Source of the DNA: Hyphomicrobiales bacterium | GTDB taxonomy: Bacteria > Pseudomonadota > Alphaproteobacteria > Rhizobiales > Beijerinckiaceae | Direction: 5' to 3' | Assembly: GCA_027487245.1 (NCBI GenBank) | Contig: JAIYDY010000086.1 | Location: 1-50,536 of the forward strand | DNA: 50,536 nt | Shown: positions 1-10,164 of the stretch, piece after piece | How the letters are laid out: every line of letters starts with the position of its first letter | How positions within the stretch are numbered: position 1 is the first letter of the stretch | The notes under the pieces: generated by a model | What the model was told of the DNA's origin: nothing | What the model saw: the letters and a program-made list of their open reading frames with translations, nothing else | Database searches by the model: none | Program-made: the position numbers and the translations under genes

Positions 1-605
1 AGGCCAAGGGCCGTCAGCGCGATGGCAGCGGCCAGATGCACGAAGGGATCGTCGCTGAGCTGCGCCGCGTCGCGCAGCAGCAGCGCATCGTCGCGCACCG
101 CCTTGAGGAACAGCATGTAGAAATCGTGGTCAGCACCGTCGAGCACCAGCGGTGACTGGGACAGAAACGCCATCAGCCGCCGGCTGATGACCTGTGGCCT
201 TATGGCGCTGCGGGCTGGCCGGCGGGCACGGTCGACGAAGTCGGCCACCAGGGCGCGCGCATTGTCGCGGGCCAGCGATGAATTTGCCGCATGCAGGTGG
301 CGCAGCCAGCCGAACCCGTAGAGCGCTTCAGCCCAGCCTTGCGTGGGCGGCGGCATGTCGAAAGGGGACAGGCCGTTGGTGTTCACCACCCGACCCGTGA
401 AAACAAACTGGCCGGCATAAATGTCGGCAGCAATGGCTGCGTCGGTGGTCCTCAGGTCGGGTGGCGCGAACAGGAAGCGGCTCAGCGCCAGACGCCCGAA
501 AGGCCAGACGGCGCGACCGGTCTTCCGCAGGTTCAGCGCCGTGCGCCGGCGCCATGCCGCCATGGCCCAGCGCGTCTCCGCCGCCTTGGAACGTCGCTTG
601 TTCAA
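1..605 (-). CDS. Heparinase II/III-like protein, N-terminal part (runs off the window)
   Basis: The minus strand is open from the window edge to a TTG at 605. The translation begins MNKRRSKAAETRWAMAAW and continues with the N-terminal signature of bacterial heparinase II/III-like proteins: a YAGQFVFTGR stretch, then PFDMPPP, then GFGWLRHLHAA, then a helical ARALVADF segment. About 200 residues are visible; the catalytic (alpha/alpha) toroid and beta-sandwich domain lie outside. The family contains polysaccharide lyases, and the rhizobial version beside rsmB has no proven substrate. It starts 15 bp after the rsmB stop, so it is probably co-transcribed with rsmB. A TTG start with a weak GGTGA upstream is chosen because in-frame sequence above it runs into rsmB; an internal ATG near 562 is the alternative. 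Confidence 0.75.
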   Translation of the reverse strand, partial: MNKRRSKAAETRWAMAAWRRRTALNLRKTGRAVWPFGRLALSRFLFAPPDLRTTDAAIAADIYAGQFVFTGRVVNTNGLSPFDMPPPTQGWAEALYGFGWLRHLHAANSSLARDNARALVADFVDRARRPARSAIRPQVISRRLMAFLSQSPLVLDGADHDFYMLFLKAVRDDALLLRDAAQLSDDPFVHLAAAIALTALG

Positions 606-620
606 TCCGTCACCATTCCG

Positions 621-2030
621 TCAAGATGCTTGTCGCACAAAGCGCGCCGCGAAGAACCCTCCCCAGCCGGAAAGACGCGGGCTTTCCCCATGCAGTTGAT
701 GGGGCAGGGCGCGGAACTCGCCGCGCGGGCTGGTGCTGCCCGGCACCCCGACTTCGTGATCGGCAATGGCGTCGAGCGCCAGATCGGGCCGCAAGGCCAG
801 GATGCGCGTGACCTGATCCTCGCCTTCGCCGGGCTGAAGCGAGCAGGTGCAGTAGATCAGCCGCCCGCCGGGGCGGGTCAGGTCGACCGCGCGATCGAGC
901 AGGCGCGCCTGCAAGGCGATGAGTTTGGCTTCATCCGCCGGCGTCTTGGTCCAGGCTACGTCGGGGTGCCGCCGGATGGTTCCGGTCGCGGTGCAGGGCG
1001 CATCCAGCAGGACCGCATCGAAGGGCTCGTGCTCGAATGTCGTGGCATCGGCGGTGATGGTGGTGGCGGCCAGGCGGAGCCGGTCCAGATTGGCCTTGAG
1101 CACAGCCAGACGCGGGGCGGAGCGGTCGAGTGCCGTCACCTCGGCTCCCGTGCTGGCCAGCTGGGCGGTCTTGCCGCCGGGCGCAGCGCACAGGTCAAGG
1201 ACGCGCTGGCCGGGGCCGGTGCCCAGCAGCCGCGCCGGGACAGCCGAGGCGGCATCCTGCACCCACCAGGCACCCTCATCATAGCCCGGCAGTTCATGGA
1301 CCGGCGTGCGCGCGGCAAGCCGGAGCGACCCGGTCGGCAGCAGCACGGCATCGAGTCTTTCCGCCCAGCCAGCGGCATCCGCCTTGACGGTAAGGTCGAG
1401 CGCCAGTTCCTCGCCCAGCGACGTGGCCATGAGCGCGGTGGTCGCTGCGCCATAATGCGCTGTCCACGATGTCAGCAGCCATGGAGGGAGATCATCGCCC
1501 GGCGCGGTGATGCCAGCGCGGATCTCATCTGCCTCGCGGCCGATCTTGCGCAGCACGGCATTCACGACACCTGCAAAGCGCAGGCCTTGCGGCTGCAGCT
1601 TGGTCTGGTCCACGGCCAGATCGACGGCGGCATGGTCCGCCGCCTCCAGAAACAGGATCTGCGCCGCCGCGGTGACCAGAATGGCCTGCACAGGGCGCGG
1701 CAGGGATGATGCGCCGCGCTCGACGCGCGCATCGACGGCGCGGGTGATGGTGCCGAGATGCCGGAAACTGGTGACGGCGATGGCGCGCACGAGGCCGGCA
1801 TCGCGGCCTTCGAGCCCGCGTGCTGCCGCGATCTCCTGATCGAGCACGTCATCGAGTTGCTGACGCGCCGCCAGCGTGCGCTCGAAGGCGAGGCTCGCGG
1901 TATGGCGCGCCACGAGGCCCGGCATGGCCGGGTCAGGCTTGGTCGCGCCAGGTTTGGCCGGTCCGGCTGCGGACGGGATCGGGGCTGAAGCACCGGGCTT
2001 GCGCCCGCGCGGCGAGGAGACGTTGGTCAA
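621..2030 (-). CDS. rsmB: 16S rRNA (cytosine-967-C5)-methyltransferase RsmB
   Basis: The product (469 aa) is a full-length RsmB/Sun protein that methylates C967 of 16S rRNA with SAM. The N-terminal part (about residues 35 to 165) is a NusB-like RNA-binding helical domain (FRHLGTI, AQILFLE, VVNAVLRKI). The C-terminal part is a Rossmann methyltransferase with the SAM loop LCAAPGGKT, the DAPCTATGT motif holding the release Cys, and TCSL holding the catalytic Cys. The C-terminal GGFFAARF strand is typical. An Ala/Pro-rich, probably disordered stretch of about 35 residues precedes the NusB domain. It lies 25 bp after htpX, on the same strand, and precedes the heparinase-like gene, as in many Hyphomicrobiales. 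Confidence 0.93.
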   Translation of the reverse strand: MTNVSSPRGRKPGASAPIPSAAGPAKPGATKPDPAMPGLVARHTASLAFERTLAARQQLDDVLDQEIAAARGLEGRDAGLVRAIAVTSFRHLGTITRAVDARVERGASSLPRPVQAILVTAAAQILFLEAADHAAVDLAVDQTKLQPQGLRFAGVVNAVLRKIGREADEIRAGITAPGDDLPPWLLTSWTAHYGAATTALMATSLGEELALDLTVKADAAGWAERLDAVLLPTGSLRLAARTPVHELPGYDEGAWWVQDAASAVPARLLGTGPGQRVLDLCAAPGGKTAQLASTGAEVTALDRSAPRLAVLKANLDRLRLAATTITADATTFEHEPFDAVLLDAPCTATGTIRRHPDVAWTKTPADEAKLIALQARLLDRAVDLTRPGGRLIYCTCSLQPGEGEDQVTRILALRPDLALDAIADHEVGVPGSTSPRGEFRALPHQLHGESPRLSGWGGFFAARFVRQAS

Positions 2031-2055
2031 GGGCGATCTTCCGCAAGCGGGACGG

Positions 2056-2991
2056 TCACCCCCAGGGGCCGCGTGTGCTGCCCGAGCCGGATGAGCCCCA
2101 GGGATTGTTCTCGGAGCCGCTCAGGAAGCCGCCGGGCGAGGACGATGCTCCATAACCCATTTGCGCGGCCTGATCCATCAATGCCGCAATGCGGTTGTTG
2201 GTATCGGGATGGGTCGAGAACAGGTTGTCGAAGCCCTGGCCCGAAAGCGGGTTGATGATGAACATGTGGGCGGTCTGGGGATGGCGTTCGGCGCTCTCGC
2301 TGGGCGTGCGGGCCACCCCGCCGGCGATCTTGGCCAGGGCATCGGCAAGCCAGACCGGGTTGCCGCAAATCTCGCCGCCGAGCTTGTCGGCCTCGTATTC
2401 GCGCGAGCGCGACACGGCCATCTGCACGACCATGGCAGCCATCGGCGCCAGGATCGAGATCAGCACGGTGACGATCAGGTTGGGCCGCTCGCGGTTGCCG
2501 CCGAAGAACATGCCGAAATTGGCGATGGTCGAGATCGCGCCGGCCAGCGTGGCCGTGATGGTCATGGTCAGGGTATCGTGGTTGCGGATATGCGCCAACT
2601 CGTGCGCCATCACGCCGGCAAGTTCTTCCCAGGTCAACTGCTGCATGATGCCGGTGGTCGCTGCCACAGCCGCGTTCTGCGGGTTGCGGCCCGTCGCGAA
2701 GGCGTTGGGCTGGGGATCGTCGATGACATAGACGCGCGGCATCGGCATCTGGGCCCGCTCGGCCAGTTGCCGCACCATGGCCACGAGTTCTGGCGCTGTG
2801 CTGTCGTCGACCTCGTGCGCATTGTGGGCGCGGAGGGCGAGCTTGTCCGAATTCCAGTAGCTGAACAGGTTCATGCCCGCCGCCACGACCAGCGCGATCA
2901 TCATGCCGGTGGCTCCGCCGATCAAGAGGCCGATGACGCCGAACAGGGCGGTCATGGCCGCCAGAAGCAGGGCAGTGCGCATGTAGTTCAC
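2056..2991 (-). CDS. htpX: Zinc metalloprotease HtpX
   Basis: HtpX is an inner-membrane M48 protease that, with FtsH, removes damaged membrane proteins. The product shows two N-terminal membrane segments ([19 protein letters not shown] and the following [11 protein letters not shown]), the zinc motif [11 protein letters not shown] with the downstream Glu in [12 protein letters not shown], and two further hydrophobic segments ([15 protein letters not shown] and a segment after the [14 protein letters not shown] run). The GTG at 2991 (VNYMRTA) is preferred to the ATG at 3015 because a GAGGAA ribosome site lies 8 nt upstream and the family begins at this NYM sequence; it gives 311 aa. The C-terminal Gly/Ser-rich tail is usual for alphaproteobacterial copies. 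It is transcribed away from the DUF1674 gene. Confidence 0.93.
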   Translation of the reverse strand: MNYMRTALLLAAMTALFGVIGLLIGGATGMMIALVVAAGMNLFSYWNSDKLALRAHNAHEVDDSTAPELVAMVRQLAERAQMPMPRVYVIDDPQPNAFATGRNPQNAAVAATTGIMQQLTWEELAGVMAHELAHIRNHDTLTMTITATLAGAISTIANFGMFFGGNRERPNLIVTVLISILAPMAAMVVQMAVSRSREYEADKLGGEICGNPVWLADALAKIAGGVARTPSESAERHPQTAHMFIINPLSGQGFDNLFSTHPDTNNRIAALMDQAAQMGYGASSSPGGFLSGSENNPWGSSGSGSTRGPWG

Positions 2992-3075
2992 GGGACGGTT
3001 CCTCACGGGGGACAAATGCGGACGAAGCGCCTATATGTGCCTCGCCCGGTGCCAACTCAAGGATGACCCTGCCGC

Positions 3076-3345
3076 ATGACGTCGACCACGCGAGTCGCAG
3101 CTCCCGCTGCTGAAGAAGCGCTGCCCGAGGCAGGTGCGGTCGGGCAGGCATTGCCGAATGCCGCGCCCGGCAAGGCGCTGAGCGCGGCGGCCCTGCGCGC
3201 GCTGGCAGAGGCTGCCGAGCGCAAGGCGGCGCTCGATGCCCGCGCTGCGGAACTGACGCAGCAGCGCGAGATCGATGGTCGCGGCGGGCTGGAACCGGTC
3301 CGCTACAATGACTGGGAGGTCAAGGGGATCGCGTCGGACTTCTGA
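3076..3345 (+). CDS. DUF1674 / SDHAF4-like succinate dehydrogenase assembly factor
   Basis: This 89-residue protein has an Ala-rich N-terminal half with a long helix (about residues 35 to 65) and the diagnostic C-terminus of DUF1674: an EIDGRGG turn, then EPVRYNDWEVKGIASDF. In mitochondria the homologue SDHAF4 binds the flavinylated SdhA subunit and protects it until complex II is assembled; in alphaproteobacteria the same role is inferred. Its position opposite htpX, with only 84 bp between the two starts, is common in Hyphomicrobiales. The short size and exact tail make the family call secure; the biochemical role is by homology. Confidence 0.88.
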   Translation: MTSTTRVAAPAAEEALPEAGAVGQALPNAAPGKALSAAALRALAEAAERKAALDARAAELTQQREIDGRGGLEPVRYNDWEVKGIASDF

Positions 3346-3424
3346 GGATTCCCCTGGAGATTTTAGGCTTATTTTCAAATATAGGAATATTGTCAAGATC
3401 AGCCAACCGTGTCATGAGCGACCC

Positions 3425-4033
3425 ATGACATTGGTCCGGCATGGCAAGACAGACACGACGAAGACCCCCGACCCGGCGCACTGGCCGGCAGCACAGGTGC
3501 TTGGCGCGGGCTTGTTCGCCGGTGCGATCCTTGGTCTAACGTCTGCGTGTATGCTGGTGGACCGTCACCGTCGTGTGCCGCGTGCCGGTGCCAATGTCGT
3601 CGCGGACAGGCCTTTGCCAGCAAGCTTGGCGGGCCATTCCGGTGTCGGGCCGCGCAGTGCGCTGGCAGGGGCTTATCGCGCCCACCTGGTGAAGGTTGTC
3701 GATGGCGACACGATCGAGGTGCGTGTCCATGTCTGGCTCGGCCAGGAGGTGATCACGCGGGTGCGGCTACTGGGCATTGATGCGCCTGAGATCGCCGGTG
3801 CATGCGGGCCCGAGAGGTCTCAGGCTGTCGCTGCGCGCGACCGGCTGGCTGCGTTGCTGGGCGAGGGGCCGCTAACGCTGATCGATCTCAGGCCCGACAA
3901 GTATTTCGGGCGGGTGGTCGGGCGTGTGCTGACCGGGGCTGGTGACGATGCGGGAGCTGCGCTGATCCGCGAAGGTCTGGCGCGGCCGTATGCGGGCGGC
4001 AGACGGCAAGGCTGGTGCACGCTGCCGCCCTGA
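3425..4033 (+). CDS. Membrane-anchored thermonuclease-family (SNase-like) protein
   Basis: The 202-residue product has a hydrophobic segment at about residues 22 to 46 (AAQVLGAGLFAGAILGLTSA), which looks like a signal anchor, then a linker and a staphylococcal-nuclease-like OB fold. Visible motifs are KVVDGDTIEVRV (the calcium-binding Asp region), TRVRLLGIDAPEI and YFGRVVGRV. The domain ends after CTLPP, slightly short compared with secreted nucleases. Activity would be hydrolysis of nucleic acids outside the cytoplasm; the real substrate of such small chromosomal copies is usually unknown. The ATG at 3425 is chosen because the in-frame sequence above it overlaps the DUF1674 gene in another frame and has no domain similarity. 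Confidence 0.82.
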   Translation: MTLVRHGKTDTTKTPDPAHWPAAQVLGAGLFAGAILGLTSACMLVDRHRRVPRAGANVVADRPLPASLAGHSGVGPRSALAGAYRAHLVKVVDGDTIEVRVHVWLGQEVITRVRLLGIDAPEIAGACGPERSQAVAARDRLAALLGEGPLTLIDLRPDKYFGRVVGRVLTGAGDDAGAALIREGLARPYAGGRRQGWCTLPP

Positions 4034-4100
4034 TGCCCAGAACGCCGCCGGCGATTGCCGCCGCCGTGGCCGGCCTCTACAACGAAGACCGGAGGTGCCC

Positions 4101-5432
4101 ATGGCCCCGTCTGAGACCGGACTTGCAGTGACGAGACTTGCAGAGACCCGCCTTGCCGCCATCCGGACCCTTCTGGCCGATGCCCATCGAAAGCTTGGGC
4201 TCAGGCTCGGCTTCCTGCTCTGGGACGGCTCGCGCGTGCCGTCGGAGTGGCCGGCCGACGGGCTGATGATCCAGCTCGCTGATGAGGGCGTGATTGCCAT
4301 GCTCGTGCGTCGGCCGAAACCCGACACGCTCATCAAGCTGCACGTCGCGGGGCGGATCGAGGCGGTCAATGGCACGATCTTCGACATCGTGGCAGCGCGG
4401 CCGGAGGGCAAGGTCACGCGGGCGATCCGCGGCGTCTCCAAACTCGCGGCTCTCAACGTGATCCGGCATTTCTGGCGCGCCGACCGGGGGTCTCCCAGCG
4501 TGCTCGACCGGATCGCCGGCGACGAGATCGACCGCGACGGAAAGCCGGCCACGAACAAGGCCAACGTGGCCTATCACTATGATGTCTCGAATGATTTCTA
4601 TAGGCTCTTCCTCGATCCGGAGATGGTCTACACCTGCGCCTATTTCACCGAGGATCATGGCGACATCGCCCGCGCCCAGCGCGACAAGCTCGACATGATC
4701 TGCCGCAAGCTGAGGCTCAAGCCCGGCGACCGGTTCCTCGACATCGGCTGCGGATGGGGTGCGCTGGTCTGCCATGCCGCGCAGCATTTCGGCGTGGAAG
4801 CCCACGGCGTCACGCTCGCCGAAGAGCAGCTGAAGCTGGCCGAGGACAAGGTCAGACGCCTCGGCCTCGAAGGCCGCGTCACCTTGCATCTGCGGGACTA
4901 CACCCAGATGGAAGGACAGTTCGACAAGATCGCCTCGATCGGCATGTTCGAGCAGGTCGGCATCAAGAACCATCCCGCTTATTTCCAGACGGTGAACCGC
5001 CTGCTCAGGCCCCGGGGCCTTTATCTGCATCACACCATCGCGCGCCGTGCCAAGAAGACGGACCGCGCCTTCGCCCGGATGTCGGCGGAATACCGGGCCC
5101 TGGTGCGCTACATTTTTCCGGGCGGCGAACTCGACCATCTGGGGATGTCGATCACCAATCTCGAGCGCGCCGGCTTCGAGGTCCACGATGTCGAGGGCTG
5201 GCGCGAGAACTACCAGCGGACGACCTACCTGTGGTGGCAGCGCCTCAACGAACGCCGCGCCGAGGCCGAGGCGCTGGTTGGTGCAGACAAGACGCGGATG
5301 TGGCTGCTCTATCTGGCCGGTTGTTCGCTGGCCTTCCAGCGCGGCGGCGCCTTCATCAACCAGACGCTGGTCTCCAAGCGGAGCAAGGGCCCGTCCGGCT
5401 TGCCCTTCACGCGGGCCGACCTGTATTCCTGA
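4101..5432 (+). CDS. cfa: Cyclopropane-fatty-acyl-phospholipid synthase
   Basis: The 443-residue protein matches the CFA/mycolic-acid cyclopropane synthase family, which transfers a methylene group from SAM to cis double bonds of membrane phospholipid acyl chains. An N-terminal lipid-binding region (about 1 to 150, with IKLHVAGRIEAVNGT) precedes the conserved NKANVAYHYDVSNDFYRLFLDP and YTCAYF blocks, the SAM loop DIGCGWGAL, and IGMFEQVG. The C-terminal part contains the expected RTTYLWWQRL and LYLAGCSLAFQRG helices. A GGAGGT ribosome site sits 5 nt before the ATG. It lies 67 bp after the nuclease gene and converges with the DUF2853 gene. Confidence 0.92.
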   Translation: MAPSETGLAVTRLAETRLAAIRTLLADAHRKLGLRLGFLLWDGSRVPSEWPADGLMIQLADEGVIAMLVRRPKPDTLIKLHVAGRIEAVNGTIFDIVAARPEGKVTRAIRGVSKLAALNVIRHFWRADRGSPSVLDRIAGDEIDRDGKPATNKANVAYHYDVSNDFYRLFLDPEMVYTCAYFTEDHGDIARAQRDKLDMICRKLRLKPGDRFLDIGCGWGALVCHAAQHFGVEAHGVTLAEEQLKLAEDKVRRLGLEGRVTLHLRDYTQMEGQFDKIASIGMFEQVGIKNHPAYFQTVNRLLRPRGLYLHHTIARRAKKTDRAFARMSAEYRALVRYIFPGGELDHLGMSITNLERAGFEVHDVEGWRENYQRTTYLWWQRLNERRAEAEALVGADKTRMWLLYLAGCSLAFQRGGAFINQTLVSKRSKGPSGLPFTRADLYS

Positions 5433-5474
5433 CGACTGCCGGCGGGGGCACCCTTCCGGCATGCCATACAACGA

Positions 5475-5510
5475 AAAACGCGCCCTGAAGCAGACTTCAG
5501 AGACGCGTTT
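5475..5510 (-). terminator. Hairpin terminator downstream of DUF2853 gene (convergent region)
   Basis: An imperfect inverted repeat pairs AAACGCGCCCTGAAG with CTTCAGAGACGCGTTT around a CAGA loop. Read on the minus strand the 3' arm ends in GCGTTTTT, giving a T-run as in a rho-independent terminator for the minus-strand gene; it may also stop cfa transcripts coming the other way. Confidence 0.6.
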
Positions 5511-5582
5511 GCCATGGATGTCGTCTGCTCGGGCGCACGGCCCTGAAGGGCTGGCCCGAAGCAGGCCTTGTTCCCGAGAGGC

Positions 5583-5900
5583 TTACTTCTTCACGAACAT
5601 GTCCAGCTTGCCGTAATGCTCGGCGAGCAGATAGTAGAAGGTCAGGCGCGACTTGGTCTTGTCAGACTTCATGTGCTCGCAGATCGCCTTGATCGACGCA
5701 TCCATGTCGGCTGTTGCCAGGCCGAGCTTCTTCTTCAGGAAGTTCTCGCGAACGCGGTCAAGTTCAACAGGGTCAGAACAGGCAACGTAACGCGTGTCGG
5801 CCTTGCTCATGACGAGCGCGTAAGCCTTCATCATGCCTGCAGCCGCCGCTTCGTTGATCGATTTCTTGGCGAACTTCTTGAGATCGGCCATATGATCCAT
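5583..5900 (-). CDS. DUF2853 family protein
   Basis: A 105-residue soluble, helical, lysine-rich protein (MADLKKFAKKSINEAA at the N-terminus; a YYLLAEHYGKLDMFVKK ending). The pattern is that of DUF2853, a small alphaproteobacterial family with a known helical fold but no assigned function. The start could be the ATG at 5900 (MDHMADL) or the second ATG 9 bp later; an AGGGGC site precedes the first. It stands alone, with its own apparent terminator, between cfa and the L,D-transpeptidase gene. Confidence 0.78.
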   Translation of the reverse strand: MDHMADLKKFAKKSINEAAAAGMMKAYALVMSKADTRYVACSDPVELDRVRENFLKKKLGLATADMDASIKAICEHMKSDKTKSRLTFYYLLAEHYGKLDMFVKK

Positions 5901-6044
5901 GGAGAGCCCCTCTTTGGCTTCGTGATTCTTTGTTCACTGGTTCGTGATCACTCACGATGCGGAGACGATAACCACGTTTTCGGTTATGTGGCGAGAGGAA
6001 TTCGCAAAAAATCGACCTCTGCTGCCGTGTGTCTGCGGGCCGTG

Positions 6045-6584
6045 TCAGCGCATCACGATGACCGGTGTTCCGATCCTGACCCTGCCGTAAAGATCGATGA
6101 CATCGCGGTTGTGCATCCGGAAGCAGCCATAGGACGCGGCGCTGCCAACGCTGGAAGGAACGTTGGTGCCATGGATCGCATATTGTCCGCCCGGCCCCAG
6201 CCCGAGCGCGCGGGCACCCATCGGGTTATTGGGTGCGCCGCCGGCGATCCGGTCCGGCAGGTGCGGGTTGTCGCGCTTGACCGAGCGCGGCGGAGCCCAT
6301 GCCGGTTCGACCTGCATTTCCTCGATGTGCTTGATGCCGTGCCACTGCTTGCCGGCCTTGCCGACAGCCACCGTGTAGCGGATGGCCTCGCCGGGCCGCG
6401 TCACCAGATAGAGTTTCCGTTCGCCAGTGCGCACGACGATCGTGCCAGGTTGAATGCGCGCATCGGCGAAGGGCACGATCTCGCGGGCCTGGGCTGCGGA
6501 GCTTGATGTCAGGCTCCAGCCAAGAGCAAGGCCGATCTGGCAAAGCATCGCAAAGCAGATGGATGATCGGAGCGTGTTTGGCAT
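6045..6584 (-). CDS. Periplasmic L,D-transpeptidase (YkuD domain)
   Basis: The protein (179 aa) starts with a Sec signal peptide ([20 protein letters not shown], then a small-residue SSSAAQA cleavage region near residue 33) and continues as a single YkuD domain. The catalytic motif is complete: H138 in YAIHGT, S145 region, and C154-R156 in [11 protein letters not shown]. Such enzymes make 3-3 peptidoglycan cross-links or attach outer-membrane proteins to peptidoglycan, using the Cys as nucleophile. The spacing [24 protein letters not shown] is typical of the short ErfK/YbiS-like rhizobial enzymes, of which a genome normally has many. The ATG at 6584 is chosen over one at 6647 because it begins the signal peptide and has an AGGTG site. 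Confidence 0.9.
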   Translation of the reverse strand: MPNTLRSSICFAMLCQIGLALGWSLTSSSAAQAREIVPFADARIQPGTIVVRTGERKLYLVTRPGEAIRYTVAVGKAGKQWHGIKHIEEMQVEPAWAPPRSVKRDNPHLPDRIAGGAPNNPMGARALGLGPGGQYAIHGTNVPSSVGSAASYGCFRMHNRDVIDLYGRVRIGTPVIVMR

Positions 6585-6711
6585 GAGGCACCTGCGTGAT
6601 GGCAGGTACAGTGCCTCACGCTTCCTTCCCGCCCGGTTGGCAAACATGCTTGACGAGCAGTGAATCGCGTCTGCTAGCCCTTTAACCAGCGCCCGGTGTC
6701 TGAGCCTTGCC

Positions 6712-6737
6712 GTGATCCCGGGTCAAACCGGGATCAC
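6712..6737 (-). terminator. Perfect hairpin downstream of acs
   Basis: GTGATCCCGG and CCGGGATCAC form a perfect 10-bp stem with a 6-nt loop, 28 bp beyond the acs stop codon. There is no strong T-run, so it may be a terminator, an mRNA-stabilising stem, or a copy of a dispersed palindromic repeat. Confidence 0.45.
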
Positions 6738-6765
6738 AGGTGGATGCTTGGCACTGCCGCGGGTT

Positions 6766-8712
<1,947 letters not shown>

Positions 8713-8913
8713 GTTTGATCCCCTCGCTTGGGCCGCTTGTCGCCTGGAGCGGGGGCAACCCCGGTCGGCATGCGGCTCTCTTCCTGTGACTTTGGAATGG
8801 CTATACGGACAGCCGCCCGCGGGCAAGAGCGCCGACGGTCGCACTTTCGGCCAGCGACTTTGGACTCATCCTGCCTTGCCGGCGGAAGGGTGTTCCACAC
8901 ATCGCCGGAGGCG

Positions 8914-9330
8914 TCAGAGCCCGCCCATCCTGCAGACCAGCGCCCATTCCTCGGCGGTGACGGGTTGAACCGACAGCCGCATCGAGGTGACAAGGCTCAT
9001 CTTCGCAAGGGCGGGCGTAGCCTTGACCTCGGCCAGGGTCACGGGGCGCGGCAGTGCCTTCACGGCCTTGAGGTCGACGACGACCCAGGGCTCGCCGGGC
9101 TCGGCCGTGGGGTCGGGATAGGCCTCGCGGATCACCTCGACGATGCCGACGATGGCAAGGCCTTCATTGGAATGGTAGAAGAAGCCCTGGTCGCCGAGGC
9201 GCATCGCCATCAGGTTGAGCTTGGCGGAGTGATTGCGCACGCCGTCCCAGAATGTGCCCTTGTCGCCGGCAGCGACCTGCGCCTCCCACGACCATTTGAA
9301 GGGTTCGGACTTGTAGAGCCAGTGGCGCAT
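8914..9330 (-). CDS. EVE domain-containing protein
   Basis: The 138-residue protein begins with the EVE hallmark (HWLYKSEP, then W-D-GVRNHSAKLNL) and contains FFYHSNEGLAIVGIVEVIREAYPD and the conserved C-terminal PVTAEEWALVCRMGGL. EVE domains are PUA-like folds that read modified bases in DNA or RNA; stand-alone copies of this kind (thymocyte nuclear protein 1-like) are usually last in the tsaD-gpsA operon of Hyphomicrobiales. It starts 3 bp after the preceding stop, so it is part of the same transcript. The modified base recognised is unknown. Confidence 0.88.
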   Translation of the reverse strand: MRHWLYKSEPFKWSWEAQVAAGDKGTFWDGVRNHSAKLNLMAMRLGDQGFFYHSNEGLAIVGIVEVIREAYPDPTAEPGEPWVVVDLKAVKALPRPVTLAEVKATPALAKMSLVTSMRLSVQPVTAEEWALVCRMGGL

Positions 9331-9333
9331 GGG

Positions 9334-9795
9334 TCAGGTCGTCTCCTCGAACTGCGGTCGGACGCGTTCGACGAAAGCCCTAACGCGCTGTGCCCATTTT
9401 TCCACCTGTTCGATCGTCATCCTGCCACGGTACTCCAGCTTGAAGAACATTTCGATGTCGCGACCGTAATGCCAGATCGATAGGATCGGATAAGGCTCCC
9501 CAAACGCTTTGCTTTCGAAGTCACGCCAAGAGAGCGTAAAGAGCTTCATCGGAACGTAAGGCGACAGATGGCCTCGATGAGTGGAAATGAATGATTCAAT
9601 ATCGTCGATCCACCTGATCAGAATATTGAAATCGGCTTGCCTCTGGATAACGCCATCCGCCGTGTTCCACGCGACCCGCAAAGAGATGCGTTGATCGCGT
9701 TTCGATCTTTGCAACAAGACAACAGGGCCCGGCGATTCGGTTCCACAGGAGTCGAGAAGCTCGACCTGAGACTCAAACCACCAGAAGTGGGTCAT
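9334..9795 (-). CDS. Hypothetical protein in the tsaD-gpsA operon
   Basis: I do not recognise this 153-residue protein. It is rich in aromatic residues (MTHFWWFESQVELL at the start; LSIWHYGRDIEMFFKLEYRG near residue 115) and looks soluble, with alternating beta and charged helical segments and no signal or membrane segment. Its ATG overlaps the stop of the upstream gene (ATGA), so translation is coupled. Base composition is visibly lower in G+C than in the genes on both sides, and it stands where many relatives have a YciI-like gene. That suggests an acquired or fast-evolving insertion in a conserved operon. No function is proposed. Confidence 0.65.
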   Translation of the reverse strand: MTHFWWFESQVELLDSCGTESPGPVVLLQRSKRDQRISLRVAWNTADGVIQRQADFNILIRWIDDIESFISTHRGHLSPYVPMKLFTLSWRDFESKAFGEPYPILSIWHYGRDIEMFFKLEYRGRMTIEQVEKWAQRVRAFVERVRPQFEETT

Positions 9796-10094
9796 TCTTC
9801 CGTCTTTCCCTGCCCAATCTGCTTCGCATCCTCCGCTGCTGAGTTGGCAAAATTCGTCAACGCCTCCGCTAACGCGCGGGCATCGGCTGCGCTCAGATCG
9901 ATCCGCGCGAGGCCTTCGCCGAGCGGGGTTTCGAGCCGCACGAAACGCTGCTTGTCCTCGCGCTTGCGGCGCGCCTGAAGGTTGAGCGTGCCGCCGGCTT
10001 CGAGCTTCAGCGGCTGCTGCGGCCCCAACTCGTCCGAGCCGACCGTGGCCTGCACGGCTGCGAAGCCCTTGGCCAGTTTGCTGATGAAATCCAT
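9792..10094 (-). CDS. Hypothetical protein, 100 aa
   Basis: The protein (MDFISKLAKGFAAVQATVG at the start) has a short amphipathic N-terminal helix, a basic beta-rich middle (LNLQARRKREDKQRFVRLETPLGEG), and a C-terminal helix (SAADARALAEALTNFANSA). No family is recognised. Composition matches the surrounding chromosome, unlike its downstream neighbour. The ATG at 10094 is preferred to the ATG at 10118. The stop overlaps the next start by 4 bp. The LARIDLSAADARALAEAL pattern resembles small proteins in which a beta hairpin precedes a helix, but this is only a description. Confidence 0.65.
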   Translation of the reverse strand: MDFISKLAKGFAAVQATVGSDELGPQQPLKLEAGGTLNLQARRKREDKQRFVRLETPLGEGLARIDLSAADARALAEALTNFANSAAEDAKQIGQGKTEE

Positions 10095-10164
10095 GATGTC
10101 CTTCCGGCGTGAGGCCACAACATAGGGTCCGGCACGCTGCGCGCAAGCCGGCGCGTGGCCGTGC

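Noticed and set aside
4077..5471. Long minus-strand frame opposite cfa
   Set aside because: Mirror of the codon pattern of cfa; no motifs, and the plus-strand product is a full CFA synthase.
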